Of a stretch of 13,226 nucleotides of DNA, positions 1 to 7,128 are shown piece by piece. The DNA is from Oscillospiraceae bacterium (GTDB lineage: Bacteria > Bacillota > Clostridia > Oscillospirales > Ruminococcaceae): NCBI GenBank assembly GCA_020024475.1, contig JAHHTS010000058.1, positions 1-13,226 on the forward strand. Direction: 5' to 3'. Position numbers and translations under genes: made by a program. The stretch's first letter is position 1, and each line of letters starts with the position of its first letter. The notes beneath the pieces were generated by a model. The model ran no database searches. It had not been told where the DNA came from and worked only from the letters and a program-made list of their open reading frames with translations.

Positions 1-1
1 G

Positions 2-79
2 AGAGGCATAAAAGAGGAAGAAGGAGTTGGACATGGTAAGTCTGGCTCCTTTTTGGAATTAGTTAAAGAGAAAATATAA
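2..79 (+). CDS. Possible 3' end of an upstream gene, function unknown (partial)
   Basis: A frame open from the window edge runs to a TAA at 77-79 and would encode a 25-residue C-terminus ending in LELVKEKI. I do not recognise the family. From position 8 onward this tail lies inside the duplicated unit, so its last codons recur at 5222-5293, where they are joined to a different 5' part. A terminator-like hairpin (21-54) overlaps the frame. The open frame could therefore be chance, with the segment being only the untranslated tail of the upstream transcript. Sequence left of the window would settle this. Confidence 0.3.
   Translation, partial: RGIKEEEGVGHGKSGSFLELVKEKI
21..54 (+). terminator. 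Terminator-like hairpin at left end of repeat unit (copy 1)
   Basis: The arms at 21-32 (AAGGAGTTGGAC) and 40-51 (GTCTGGCTCCTT) can form 12 pairs, three of them consecutive G-U wobbles, around a 7-nt loop. The right arm runs into a T tract at 50-54. It could end transcription from upstream before the module's own promoter at 83-112. The wobbles and short T tract make it a modest terminator. The left arm contains AAGGAG and the loop starts with ATG, so it could also be a hairpin that masks a ribosome binding site. Confidence 0.4.
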
Positions 80-82
80 TGG

Positions 83-112
83 TTGATTTCCATAAAAAAG
101 TTTTTGTATAAT
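83..112 (+). promoter_or_regulatory. Promoter for response regulator/kinase operon, copy 1
   Basis: A perfect -10 TATAAT (107-112) lies 18 nt downstream of a TTGATT (83-88) that matches four of six bases of the sigma-A -35 consensus. Transcription would start near 119, leaving a leader of about 50 nt before the regulator start at 171. No clear operator repeat is visible around it, which fits basal expression of the sensor genes. Assigned by consensus only. Confidence 0.5.
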
Positions 113-170
113 TAAATAAATAAGAGGTGTTGCAAATTAAAAGATTATGATAAAGACATTGGAGAGTAAG

Positions 171-839
171 ATGCCTGTACTATTAGTTATTGAAGATGAT
201 TCAGATATGAACAATGCATTATGTGTATATTTCCAAAAAGAAGGTTATAAGGTATATCAAGCAAATAACAGTTTTGAAGCGGAACGATATCTTAATGAGA
301 AGGAGATACAGATTATTATTGCGGATATTGGCTTACCAGGAGAATCGGGACTGAGTTTTATACATCGTTTATTAAAAGATAAAAAAATTCCAGTTGTATT
401 CTTAACTGCTAAAGATGAAGAAGAGGATATTTTAAAGGGATATGATGCTGGATGTGAGGAATATATTACAAAACCGATTGCTCCTAAGATTTTACAAAAG
501 AAACTAGAGGCAATTTTAAAAAGAAATATGTGTGGTAATATATTATGTTATAAAGAGATAAAAATTGATTATGATAAACGTAGAGTATGGGTAAGAGAGC
601 GAGAGATTAAACTTACGTCAAAAGAATGGAAAATACTTGAGATTTTAACACAAAATGCCGGGAGAATTATTACCAGAGAACTATTGCTGCAAAGGATTTG
701 GGATATCAATGAAAACTTTGTAGATGAGCATGTCGTTACTGTGGTAATAAACAGATTACGCAAAAAAATAGAATTAGACACAAAGTCACCCGTTTATATT
801 AAAAATGTTTTTGGTGTGGGCTACACATTTGGAGAGTGA
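171..839 (+). CDS. OmpR/PhoB-family response regulator, copy 1
   Basis: A DNA-binding response regulator of 222 residues. The receiver domain (about 1-115) has the acidic pair D9-D10, phospho-acceptor D52 in IIIADIGLP, T79 and K101 of the KP motif. A winged-helix DNA-binding domain (about 125-222) ends in the typical NVFGVGYTF hairpin. The frame is open from an ATG at 147, but I chose the ATG at 171 because GGAGAG (161-166) is well spaced before it and family members begin just before the first strand (here PVLLVIEDD). The stop overlaps the kinase region, so the two are translationally coupled. It probably controls the ABC genes downstream, as regulators next to such transporters usually do. 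The target is inferred from context. Confidence 0.93.
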   Translation: MPVLLVIEDDSDMNNALCVYFQKEGYKVYQANNSFEAERYLNEKEIQIIIADIGLPGESGLSFIHRLLKDKKIPVVFLTAKDEEEDILKGYDAGCEEYITKPIAPKILQKKLEAILKRNMCGNILCYKEIKIDYDKRRVWVREREIKLTSKEWKILEILTQNAGRIITRELLLQRIWDINENFVDEHVVTVVINRLRKKIELDTKSPVYIKNVFGVGYTFGE

Positions 840-841
840 TT

Positions 842-1840
842 ATGAGAGAAATATCTATAAAGTGTTTAGAAGTGATCGTGTTATTTTCAATGATAATGTA
901 TTTATTATTGGAACAGCAGTGGTGGTTATTATGTTTATTTTGTACATTTGTATTTTGTATAATCATTCATGTGAGACAAAATAGAAGTAAAATCGCGCAT
1001 GATTTGTGTGAAATATCTGAAATGCTTGAGCAAATTTTGCAAGAGAAACCAGTTCAGTGCAATTGTAAAAACGATGATAGTTTATTTGATAAAATAAGAA
1101 TACAGATATTACGTATTGATGAAATTAAAGAAGCAAATAAAAAGATGTTGGAGAAAGAGCATAATAGTATAAAACAGTTGCTCGCCGAAATATCACATCA
1201 GCTAAGGACACCATTAGCTAATATGGAAAACTATTTGGCATTATTAGATAATGAAGAAATTTCAATGAATGAGAAAAAAGAATATGTGCAGGCGGTAGAA
1301 AGAGCAGAACAAAAAATTAAATTTCTTGTAGAAAAATTTATGATTGCAGCCCGTATGGAAAAGAAAATTATCCAGATACATAAATTATCTCAAAGTCTAA
1401 AGGAGACAATAGCTGGGGCAGTTTTTCAAGTTTATAAAAGAGCGGAAGAAAAACAAATATATGTGAAAATTCTAGAAAAAAGCAAAGGTGATTATTTCAT
1501 TTTTCATGATAGAAACTGGATCTGTGAAAGTGTTTATAATTTGCTAGATAATAGTATAAAGTATTCACCTCAAGGAACATGCGTACAGATTGTATTAAAC
1601 GATAATGATATGTTTACAGAAATATGTGTGGAAGATGAAGGAATTGGTATAATGCCAGGGGAAGAGAACAGAATGTTTCAATTGTATTATAGAGGGAATA
1701 ATATTTCAGGGCAGGAAGGATATGGAATGGGACTGTATATTACTAGGGAAATTGTTCAGGCACATGGTGGGTTTATGAAAGTTCAGAGAAAAAATCAAGG
1801 ATTAAAAGTATCAATTTTTCTTCCAAAAGTAGGAACTTAA
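842..1840 (+). CDS. Intramembrane-sensing type histidine kinase, copy 1
   Basis: A 332-residue sensor kinase. Two membrane helices (about 8-24 and 28-44) are joined by a very short EQQW loop, so there is almost no extracellular sensor. No HAMP domain is evident, and a coiled-coil-like linker leads to the catalytic part. The H-box EISHQLRTP has phospho-acceptor H119. The N-box NLLDNSIKYS has N237, the G1 box is DEGIGI (265-270) and the G2 box is GYGMGL (293-298). The ATG at 842 is preferred because GGAGAG (831-836) is correctly spaced; a GTG at 836 overlapping the regulator stop is the alternative. Kinases of this build (BceS class) usually sense antimicrobial peptides through a partner ABC transporter, which fits the genes that follow. 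The stop codon lies inside a terminator hairpin. Confidence 0.92.
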   Translation: MREISIKCLEVIVLFSMIMYLLLEQQWWLLCLFCTFVFCIIIHVRQNRSKIAHDLCEISEMLEQILQEKPVQCNCKNDDSLFDKIRIQILRIDEIKEANKKMLEKEHNSIKQLLAEISHQLRTPLANMENYLALLDNEEISMNEKKEYVQAVERAEQKIKFLVEKFMIAARMEKKIIQIHKLSQSLKETIAGAVFQVYKRAEEKQIYVKILEKSKGDYFIFHDRNWICESVYNLLDNSIKYSPQGTCVQIVLNDNDMFTEICVEDEGIGIMPGEENRMFQLYYRGNNISGQEGYGMGLYITREIVQAHGGFMKVQRKNQGLKVSIFLPKVGT

Positions 1841-1855
1841 AATAGTTCCTTTTTT
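1831..1855 (+). terminator. Intrinsic terminator overlapping the kinase stop, copy 1
   Basis: A perfect 7-bp stem AGGAACT/AGTTCCT (1831-1837 and 1844-1850) with a 6-nt loop is followed by five more T. The kinase TAA (1838-1840) sits in the loop, so ribosomes finishing the kinase would cover the hairpin. It would reduce read-through from regulator/kinase into the ABC genes, implying separate control of the latter. Confidence 0.65.
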
Positions 1856-1901
1856 GTTACTCTTTTGAGATTTTTATTTGCTATCATTTACATAAAGAAA
1901 G
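1856..1901 (+). promoter_or_regulatory. Interval expected to hold the ABC-gene promoter, copy 1
   Basis: The terminator ends at 1855 and the ATPase ribosome site begins near 1902, so a separate ABC promoter would have to lie here. The best match is TTGAGA (1865-1870) with a poor -10, TTACAT (1888-1893), at 17-nt spacing. A weak -10 is usual for activator-dependent promoters. No convincing direct or inverted operator repeat is seen. Positional inference, not a motif call. Confidence 0.25.
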
Positions 1902-1914
1902 AAGAGGGATGAAG

Positions 1915-2577
1915 ATGGCTATAGTAGAAACTAAAAATTTAAGCAAGATATATCATCTTGGAACAAATAAAGTATATGCTTTAAATAACGTTAATCTTAG
2001 TATACAAGAGGGGGAATTTGTTGCAATTATAGGAGCATCTGGAAGTGGAAAAACCTCGTTATTAAATTTAATTGGTGCGTTGGATACACCCACAGAAGGA
2101 GAAATACTTGTGAAAGGATTTAAATTATCCAGTTTGTCACAGAATGAGCAAACAATCTTTCGAAGAAGAAATATAGGATTTGTATTTCAAAACTTTAATT
2201 TAATTCCAGTATTAAATGTTTACGAGAATATCATCCTTCCACTAAAATTAGATGGTAGAAGTGTAGATCATGATTATGTAGAATTGCTTTTAGAAAACTT
2301 GAAATTAAAAGATAAAATGTATCAATTACCAAACACATTGTCTGGAGGTCAACAACAAAGAGTAGCCATAGCAAGAGCCTTGATTACTAGACCAGCAATC
2401 ATTTTAGCAGATGAACCTACAGGAAACTTGGATTCTAAAACAGGAACAGAAGTCATATCGTTGATGAAATTTCTTTCTATAAAATTTCATCAGACACTTA
2501 TGATTGTCACACATAACGAGGAAATTGCTCAGATGTCAGATCGAATCATAAGAATCGAGGATGGAAAAATTTGCTGA
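1915..2577 (+). CDS. ABC transporter ATPase (MacB/LolD/BceA type), copy 1
   Basis: A 220-residue nucleotide-binding subunit that powers the FtsX-type permease encoded next. Walker A is GASGSGKTS (40-48), the Q-loop glutamine is Q92 in FVFQNFNLIP, the signature is LSGGQQQRV (142-150), Walker B is IILADEP (162-168) and the switch histidine is H200 in VTHNEE. All catalytic positions are intact. The Q-loop context and the NLD D-loop are typical of the lipoprotein-release/peptide-resistance branch. An ATG at 1909 is in frame, but AGAGGG (1903-1908) abuts it, so the ATG at 1915 is preferred. The permease starts 13 nt after the stop. The role is probably removing an antimicrobial peptide from the membrane or signalling its presence to the kinase; macrolide or other export cannot be excluded. 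Confidence 0.93.
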   Translation: MAIVETKNLSKIYHLGTNKVYALNNVNLSIQEGEFVAIIGASGSGKTSLLNLIGALDTPTEGEILVKGFKLSSLSQNEQTIFRRRNIGFVFQNFNLIPVLNVYENIILPLKLDGRSVDHDYVELLLENLKLKDKMYQLPNTLSGGQQQRVAIARALITRPAIILADEPTGNLDSKTGTEVISLMKFLSIKFHQTLMIVTHNEEIAQMSDRIIRIEDGKIC

Positions 2578-2590
2578 AAGGAACGAGGAA

Positions 2591-5167
2591 ATGGTAATAA
2601 GAAATAATAATAAGGCGGTGGAAAAAGAATTAGCCAAAGTATACTATAAAAAGAATAGGCGAAGAAATCAAATTCTAATTCTTTCTATTGCAATGTCATT
2701 ATTTTTATTGTATGCAGCGTTTTCTATTGCCAGTGGAAAAATGACAGCAGATTATTTAATTGATGTCCGTGGTATGGGGACAGTGGCTACAATTTCTTTA
2801 GAAAATGGTAGTAAAGAGCAGATGGCACAGATGAAATCACTGGCGTATATTTCGGATGTGGGAATAAAAAAGACAGTAATAGAGGGAAGATACAAGGACA
2901 AATGGAGCGGTCAGTTTGTATATTATGATAACAATGCTTATGAAAAAATGTTAAAACCTGCTTATACAGATGTTTATGGGATATATCCCCAAAAATCAAA
3001 TGAAATTATGCTTTCCACGGGGAGTTTACGACAAATGGGGGTGGATTCTCCGCGATTAGGTGAAACGATTAATATTCTTATACAAATTGGGGAAGAAGAG
3101 GAAACGAAGGAATTTACGTTAACAGGCTACTATACAGATTATATAGATTCAGCTATTAGTATGCCTGAAGCATATGTTTCATATGAATTTCTAAAGAATA
3201 ATGATATTGCTCTTTTTCCGGTAGATAAGATAATGGCAATCCAGTCTTCCTTGGAGAGTGGAGAAGACATTGAAAGACGTTTATATAGTGATATCGATAT
3301 GGAGTATGATTCACAGCAAGTTTTTGGTGAAAATCCGATGGTATTACAAAGTGTAGAAGGATTTACGGGAAGTGTATCGATTGCAGTCGGATGCGGATTG
3401 TTAGTAATTGCATGTGCGTTTATGATTATTTACAATGTGATTTCAATTTCAACTGCTAAGGATATTCAGGAGTATGGACTTTTAAAGGTTATAGGAACAA
3501 CAAATCAACAACTTAAGAGAATTTCTTATAGGCAAAATATATGGAACATTTTAAGTGGCATTTTATTAGGAAGTTTGATGGGTGTTGGACTTGTGATCAT
3601 ATTTCTTCGGCATGTATTAGAGAAATTGTTCATGCAAGGCTATGGGAAGTGCGATGTAAAAATAGTTTATCCAAGTTATCTCCTGCTATCTATTATTATT
3701 ATTTTAATCACGACTTTTTTTGCAACTGGTGTGGCTTTACGTCATGTAATAAAATGGGATGCAATCAATGCAATCAAATATGTAGAAACCGATACAAAAT
3801 ATCGGAAAGTAGCAATTGAATCCATGGAGAAAATTTCCTTGTTTCGTTTGGCATGGAGAAATGTAACAAAATCTAAGAAGAAACTTTTTATTAGTTCCTT
3901 GTCATTAATTTTAGGAGGAATAACGGCGTTGGCATCAGCGGTAATTATGACAGGTATTGATCTTAGTAATAGTTATCAGCAAAATCCAGATTTTCAGGTG
4001 GGAATATTAACGGGAATATTTCGTAATCCAGAGAAAGTACCAGTTGAAGTAAATGACAATACACCTATTATGCCAAAAGAGATGGTTAATAGTATTTATC
4101 AAATTGAAGATATTGATGATGAAACAATAAATACTGTTACAGGATGCTACGCGTTGATTAATTTTGAGGAAGATGAAGCATTACAACCTAGAAAAAATTC
4201 CATAGATATTTCATCAGAGGGATTGGCATTTGCAACGATACAAATAGTAAGTGAAAATTATGTAGATCAACTAGGAAAGTATATAGATAAACATAATTTA
4301 CCAGTAGATATTGAGAACCTAAAAAAAGGAAATGGATGCGTGTTGCTACATTACCATGAAATGTCACAAAATTTGGAAAATAAAGCAAAAGAAGTGATTG
4401 GTATGCCAATACATTTTTATTCTTTAAATGCTTTCGATAAGGATGAAAGTCTTGATTTATATAAGAAAAATTCTTTGGAATGTTCAGGGTATATTGATTG
4501 CACAGCAAAGTATTTTCCTAAATTACAAACCACTTCTATGGGGAATAATATTAATTACTTTATTATGACGGAGAAAGCCTTTCAGAAGTTAAATTTTTCA
4601 AAAAAGGTATTTGATCTATCATTTGATATTAAGAACGAACAGGAAGAACTTGTTAATCAAAGACTTTTACAAATTGTTCAAAAGGAAAATTTAAAAAGTG
4701 GAGACATGGATACCTATTATTTAAATGCTAACTATACATTGCTTGAAGCAGAAAAAAATAGAATCAGAACAGGCAATTTGATATTAGGATCATTGACACT
4801 AATTATTTTCTTAGTTGGAATTATAAATTTTACAAACACAGTCATAGCTGATTACGATATTCGTAAAAAGGAACTTGCAATTATGGAGAGTATTGGTCTT
4901 ACTAAAAGTCAATTGTGGAAACTGATTTTTTTTGAAGGATTTTGTTATTGGATTATTACAATGCTTGGTATGTTTTTTATAGGGACTATTTTAGTTTATA
5001 CTCTAGGAATTTTTATCAAACAGAAGTTATTGTATTTTAGATTTGTTTATCCGTGGAAACAATTTTTGTTCATGGCTATTATTCTTTTGATGATTGATTT
5101 TATATTTGCTATGCACCTTTATTATAAAAGCCATAAAGAACCTCTCATTAATAGAATTAAAATTTGA
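2591..5167 (+). CDS. FtsX-family ABC permease with two extracytoplasmic domains, copy 1
   Basis: A membrane permease of 858 residues. I see eight likely membrane segments. One lies near the N-terminus (about 27-47). Three lie about 261-386, with the FtsX motif IQEYGLLKVIG between the first and second. One lies about 432-455. Three lie at the C-terminal end, with a second FtsX motif, KKELAIMESIG. Two large extracytoplasmic domains (about 50-258 and 456-720) follow the first and fifth helices. This duplicated-FtsX layout differs from the ten-helix, single-domain layout of classic BceB permeases. The ATG at 2591 is chosen because AAAGGA (2577-2582) is correctly placed; an ATG at 2561, overlapping the ATPase gene, is the alternative. 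With the ATPase it forms a candidate peptide resistance or immunity transporter; the substrate is not shown by sequence. Confidence 0.9.
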   Translation: MVIRNNNKAVEKELAKVYYKKNRRRNQILILSIAMSLFLLYAAFSIASGKMTADYLIDVRGMGTVATISLENGSKEQMAQMKSLAYISDVGIKKTVIEGRYKDKWSGQFVYYDNNAYEKMLKPAYTDVYGIYPQKSNEIMLSTGSLRQMGVDSPRLGETINILIQIGEEEETKEFTLTGYYTDYIDSAISMPEAYVSYEFLKNNDIALFPVDKIMAIQSSLESGEDIERRLYSDIDMEYDSQQVFGENPMVLQSVEGFTGSVSIAVGCGLLVIACAFMIIYNVISISTAKDIQEYGLLKVIGTTNQQLKRISYRQNIWNILSGILLGSLMGVGLVIIFLRHVLEKLFMQGYGKCDVKIVYPSYLLLSIIIILITTFFATGVALRHVIKWDAINAIKYVETDTKYRKVAIESMEKISLFRLAWRNVTKSKKKLFISSLSLILGGITALASAVIMTGIDLSNSYQQNPDFQVGILTGIFRNPEKVPVEVNDNTPIMPKEMVNSIYQIEDIDDETINTVTGCYALINFEEDEALQPRKNSIDISSEGLAFATIQIVSENYVDQLGKYIDKHNLPVDIENLKKGNGCVLLHYHEMSQNLENKAKEVIGMPIHFYSLNAFDKDESLDLYKKNSLECSGYIDCTAKYFPKLQTTSMGNNINYFIMTEKAFQKLNFSKKVFDLSFDIKNEQEELVNQRLLQIVQKENLKSGDMDTYYLNANYTLLEAEKNRIRTGNLILGSLTLIIFLVGIINFTNTVIADYDIRKKELAIMESIGLTKSQLWKLIFFEGFCYWIITMLGMFFIGTILVYTLGIFIKQKLLYFRFVYPWKQFLFMAIILLMIDFIFAMHLYYKSHKEPLINRIKI

Positions 5168-5186
5168 TTTATAATAATTTCATGAT

Positions 5187-5221
5187 GAATGGAAGTAGGA
5201 AAAAGTATTTATGGGAGATGT
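5187..5221. other. 35-bp novel junction between the tandem copies
   Basis: This short stretch is the only sequence between the two repeat copies. It differs from what follows copy 2 (10401 onward). Its last seven bases, GAGATGT, match five of the seven bases (GAGAGGC) left of copy 1. It replaces the right arm of the dyad that follows copy 2, so copy 1 keeps only the left arm (5173-5183). The origin of the filler is not identifiable here. Confidence 0.85.
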
Positions 5222-5293
5222 ATAAAAGAGGAAGAAGGAGTTGGACATGGTAAGTCTGGCTCCTTTTTGGAATTAGTTAAAGAGAAAATATAA
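5189..5293 (+). CDS. 34-codon hybrid ORF across the repeat junction, doubtful
   Basis: An ATG at 5189 inside the junction opens a 34-residue frame that continues into the left end of copy 2. It ends with the same tail (LELVKEKI) that is open from the window edge at 2-79. The two tails agree from the codon for Arg just outside the repeat, except Gly against Cys at the next codon. No good Shine-Dalgarno sequence precedes the ATG. It may be a remnant of an upstream gene carried along with the duplication, or a chance open frame. No known family is recognised. Confidence 0.25.
   Translation: MEVGKSIYGRCIKEEEGVGHGKSGSFLELVKEKI
5235..5268 (+). terminator. Terminator-like hairpin at left end of repeat unit (copy 2)
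   Basis: Identical to the hairpin at 21-54: a 12-pair stem with three G-U wobbles, 7-nt loop and short T tract. Here it would sit between the copy 1 permease and the copy 2 promoter and could limit read-through from the first module into the second. Confidence 0.4.
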
Positions 5294-5296
5294 TGG

Positions 5297-5326
5297 TTGA
5301 TTTCCATAAAAAAGTTTTTGTATAAT
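5297..5326 (+). promoter_or_regulatory. Promoter for response regulator/kinase operon, copy 2
   Basis: Exact copy of the promoter at 83-112: TTGATT (5297-5302), 18-nt spacer and TATAAT (5321-5326). Its presence inside the repeat means each copy of the module can be transcribed by itself. Confidence 0.5.
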
Positions 5327-5384
5327 TAAATAAATAAGAGGTGTTGCAAATTAAAAGATTATGATAAAGACATTGGAGAGTAAG

Positions 5385-6053
5385 ATGCCTGTACTATTAG
5401 TTATTGAAGATGATTCAGATATGAACAATGCATTATGTGTATATTTCCAAAAAGAAGGTTATAAGGTATATCAAGCAAATAACAGTTTTGAAGCGGAACG
5501 ATATCTTAATGAGAAGGAGATACAGATTATTATTGCGGATATTGGCTTACCAGGAGAATCGGGACTGAGTTTTATACATCGTTTATTAAAAGATAAAAAA
5601 ATTCCAGTTGTATTCTTAACTGCTAAAGATGAAGAAGAGGATATTTTAAAGGGATATGATGCTGGATGTGAGGAATATATTACAAAACCGATTGCTCCTA
5701 AGATTTTACAAAAGAAACTAGAGGCAATTTTAAAAAGAAATATGTGTGGTAATATATTATGTTATAAAGAGATAAAAATTGATTATGATAAACGTAGAGT
5801 ATGGGTAAGAGAGCGAGAGATTAAACTTACGTCAAAAGAATGGAAAATACTTGAGATTTTAACACAAAATGCCGGGAGAATTATTACCAGAGAACTATTG
5901 CTGCAAAGGATTTGGGATATCAATGAAAACTTTGTAGATGAGCATGTCGTTACTGTGGTAATAAACAGATTACGCAAAAAAATAGAATTAGACACAAAGT
6001 CACCCGTTTATATTAAAAATGTTTTTGGTGTGGGCTACACATTTGGAGAGTGA
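5385..6053 (+). CDS. OmpR/PhoB-family response regulator, copy 2
   Basis: Identical 222-residue product to the regulator at 171-839: receiver domain with D52, T79 and K101, then a winged-helix DNA-binding domain. The start at 5385 is preferred over the in-frame ATG at 5361 because GGAGAG (5375-5380) precedes it. The start region of the kinase gene overlaps its end. Because both copies bind the same sites and phosphorylate identically, they act as one regulator pool at double dose; there is no sign that either copy has specialised. Confidence 0.93.
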   Translation: MPVLLVIEDDSDMNNALCVYFQKEGYKVYQANNSFEAERYLNEKEIQIIIADIGLPGESGLSFIHRLLKDKKIPVVFLTAKDEEEDILKGYDAGCEEYITKPIAPKILQKKLEAILKRNMCGNILCYKEIKIDYDKRRVWVREREIKLTSKEWKILEILTQNAGRIITRELLLQRIWDINENFVDEHVVTVVINRLRKKIELDTKSPVYIKNVFGVGYTFGE

Positions 6054-6055
6054 TT

Positions 6056-7054
6056 ATGAGAGAAATATCTATAAAGTGTTTAGAAGTGATCGTGTTATTT
6101 TCAATGATAATGTATTTATTATTGGAACAGCAGTGGTGGTTATTATGTTTATTTTGTACATTTGTATTTTGTATAATCATTCATGTGAGACAAAATAGAA
6201 GTAAAATCGCGCATGATTTGTGTGAAATATCTGAAATGCTTGAGCAAATTTTGCAAGAGAAACCAGTTCAGTGCAATTGTAAAAACGATGATAGTTTATT
6301 TGATAAAATAAGAATACAGATATTACGTATTGATGAAATTAAAGAAGCAAATAAAAAGATGTTGGAGAAAGAGCATAATAGTATAAAACAGTTGCTCGCC
6401 GAAATATCACATCAGCTAAGGACACCATTAGCTAATATGGAAAACTATTTGGCATTATTAGATAATGAAGAAATTTCAATGAATGAGAAAAAAGAATATG
6501 TGCAGGCGGTAGAAAGAGCAGAACAAAAAATTAAATTTCTTGTAGAAAAATTTATGATTGCAGCCCGTATGGAAAAGAAAATTATCCAGATACATAAATT
6601 ATCTCAAAGTCTAAAGGAGACAATAGCTGGGGCAGTTTTTCAAGTTTATAAAAGAGCGGAAGAAAAACAAATATATGTGAAAATTCTAGAAAAAAGCAAA
6701 GGTGATTATTTCATTTTTCATGATAGAAACTGGATCTGTGAAAGTGTTTATAATTTGCTAGATAATAGTATAAAGTATTCACCTCAAGGAACATGCGTAC
6801 AGATTGTATTAAACGATAATGATATGTTTACAGAAATATGTGTGGAAGATGAAGGAATTGGTATAATGCCAGGGGAAGAGAACAGAATGTTTCAATTGTA
6901 TTATAGAGGGAATAATATTTCAGGGCAGGAAGGATATGGAATGGGACTGTATATTACTAGGGAAATTGTTCAGGCACATGGTGGGTTTATGAAAGTTCAG
7001 AGAAAAAATCAAGGATTAAAAGTATCAATTTTTCTTCCAAAAGTAGGAACTTAA
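6056..7054 (+). CDS. Intramembrane-sensing type histidine kinase, copy 2
   Basis: Identical 332-residue product to the kinase at 842-1840, with two helices joined by a very short loop, H119 in the H-box, N237 in the N-box and intact G boxes. GTG at 6050 overlapping the regulator stop is the alternative start to the ATG at 6056. Both copies are intact, so neither is a decaying pseudogene. Confidence 0.92.
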   Translation: MREISIKCLEVIVLFSMIMYLLLEQQWWLLCLFCTFVFCIIIHVRQNRSKIAHDLCEISEMLEQILQEKPVQCNCKNDDSLFDKIRIQILRIDEIKEANKKMLEKEHNSIKQLLAEISHQLRTPLANMENYLALLDNEEISMNEKKEYVQAVERAEQKIKFLVEKFMIAARMEKKIIQIHKLSQSLKETIAGAVFQVYKRAEEKQIYVKILEKSKGDYFIFHDRNWICESVYNLLDNSIKYSPQGTCVQIVLNDNDMFTEICVEDEGIGIMPGEENRMFQLYYRGNNISGQEGYGMGLYITREIVQAHGGFMKVQRKNQGLKVSIFLPKVGT

Positions 7055-7069
7055 AATAGTTCCTTTTTT
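7045..7069 (+). terminator. Intrinsic terminator overlapping the kinase stop, copy 2
   Basis: Exact copy of the hairpin at 1831-1855: 7-bp stem AGGAACT/AGTTCCT followed by a T run, with the kinase TAA (7052-7054) in the loop. Confidence 0.65.
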
Positions 7070-7115
7070 GTTACTCTTTTGAGATTTTTATTTGCTATCA
7101 TTTACATAAAGAAAG
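7070..7115 (+). promoter_or_regulatory. Interval expected to hold the ABC-gene promoter, copy 2
   Basis: Same sequence as 1856-1901, with the weak TTGAGA / TTACAT pair at 7079-7084 and 7102-7107. If regulated, transcription from here could run through the ATPase and permease towards the bacteriocin gene, which is not possible directly from copy 1. Positional inference only. Confidence 0.25.
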
Positions 7116-7128
7116 AAGAGGGATGAAG

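Larger units (their letters stand above)
8..5186 (+). repeat. Direct repeat copy 1 of a 5,179-bp tandem duplication
   Basis: This segment recurs at 5222-10400 with a constant offset of 5,214 bp. All four encoded proteins are identical, and antisense-frame translations are identical too, so silent sites also match. I saw no mismatch when reading the two copies side by side. The left edge is defined by position 7 (C, against T at 5221) and position 5 (G, against T at 5219); the other bases of 1-7 match 5215-5221, so weak similarity may extend left of the window. The right edge is 5186, after which the two copies diverge completely. Confidence 0.97.

Noticed and set aside
2..79. Tail containing GHGKSG read as a LanC-like zinc motif or a P-loop
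   Set aside because: Only a few residues resemble either motif, the LanC cysteine is absent, and no other domain is visible.
3541..3819. 92-codon + strand frame inside the permease (and its twin at 8755-9033)
   Set aside because: Lies wholly inside the permease in another frame, has no ribosome site and a Cys/Asn-rich unnatural composition; a shadow frame.
4188..4508. 106-codon antisense frame in the permease (and 9402-9722)
   Set aside because: Antisense shadow of a well-supported coding gene with no promoter or ribosome site.
5206..5213. TATTTATG shared by the junction and the bacteriocin leader (10428-10435) as recombination microhomology
   Set aside because: Eight AT-rich bases at a different offset (5,222 rather than 5,214) are expected by chance here.
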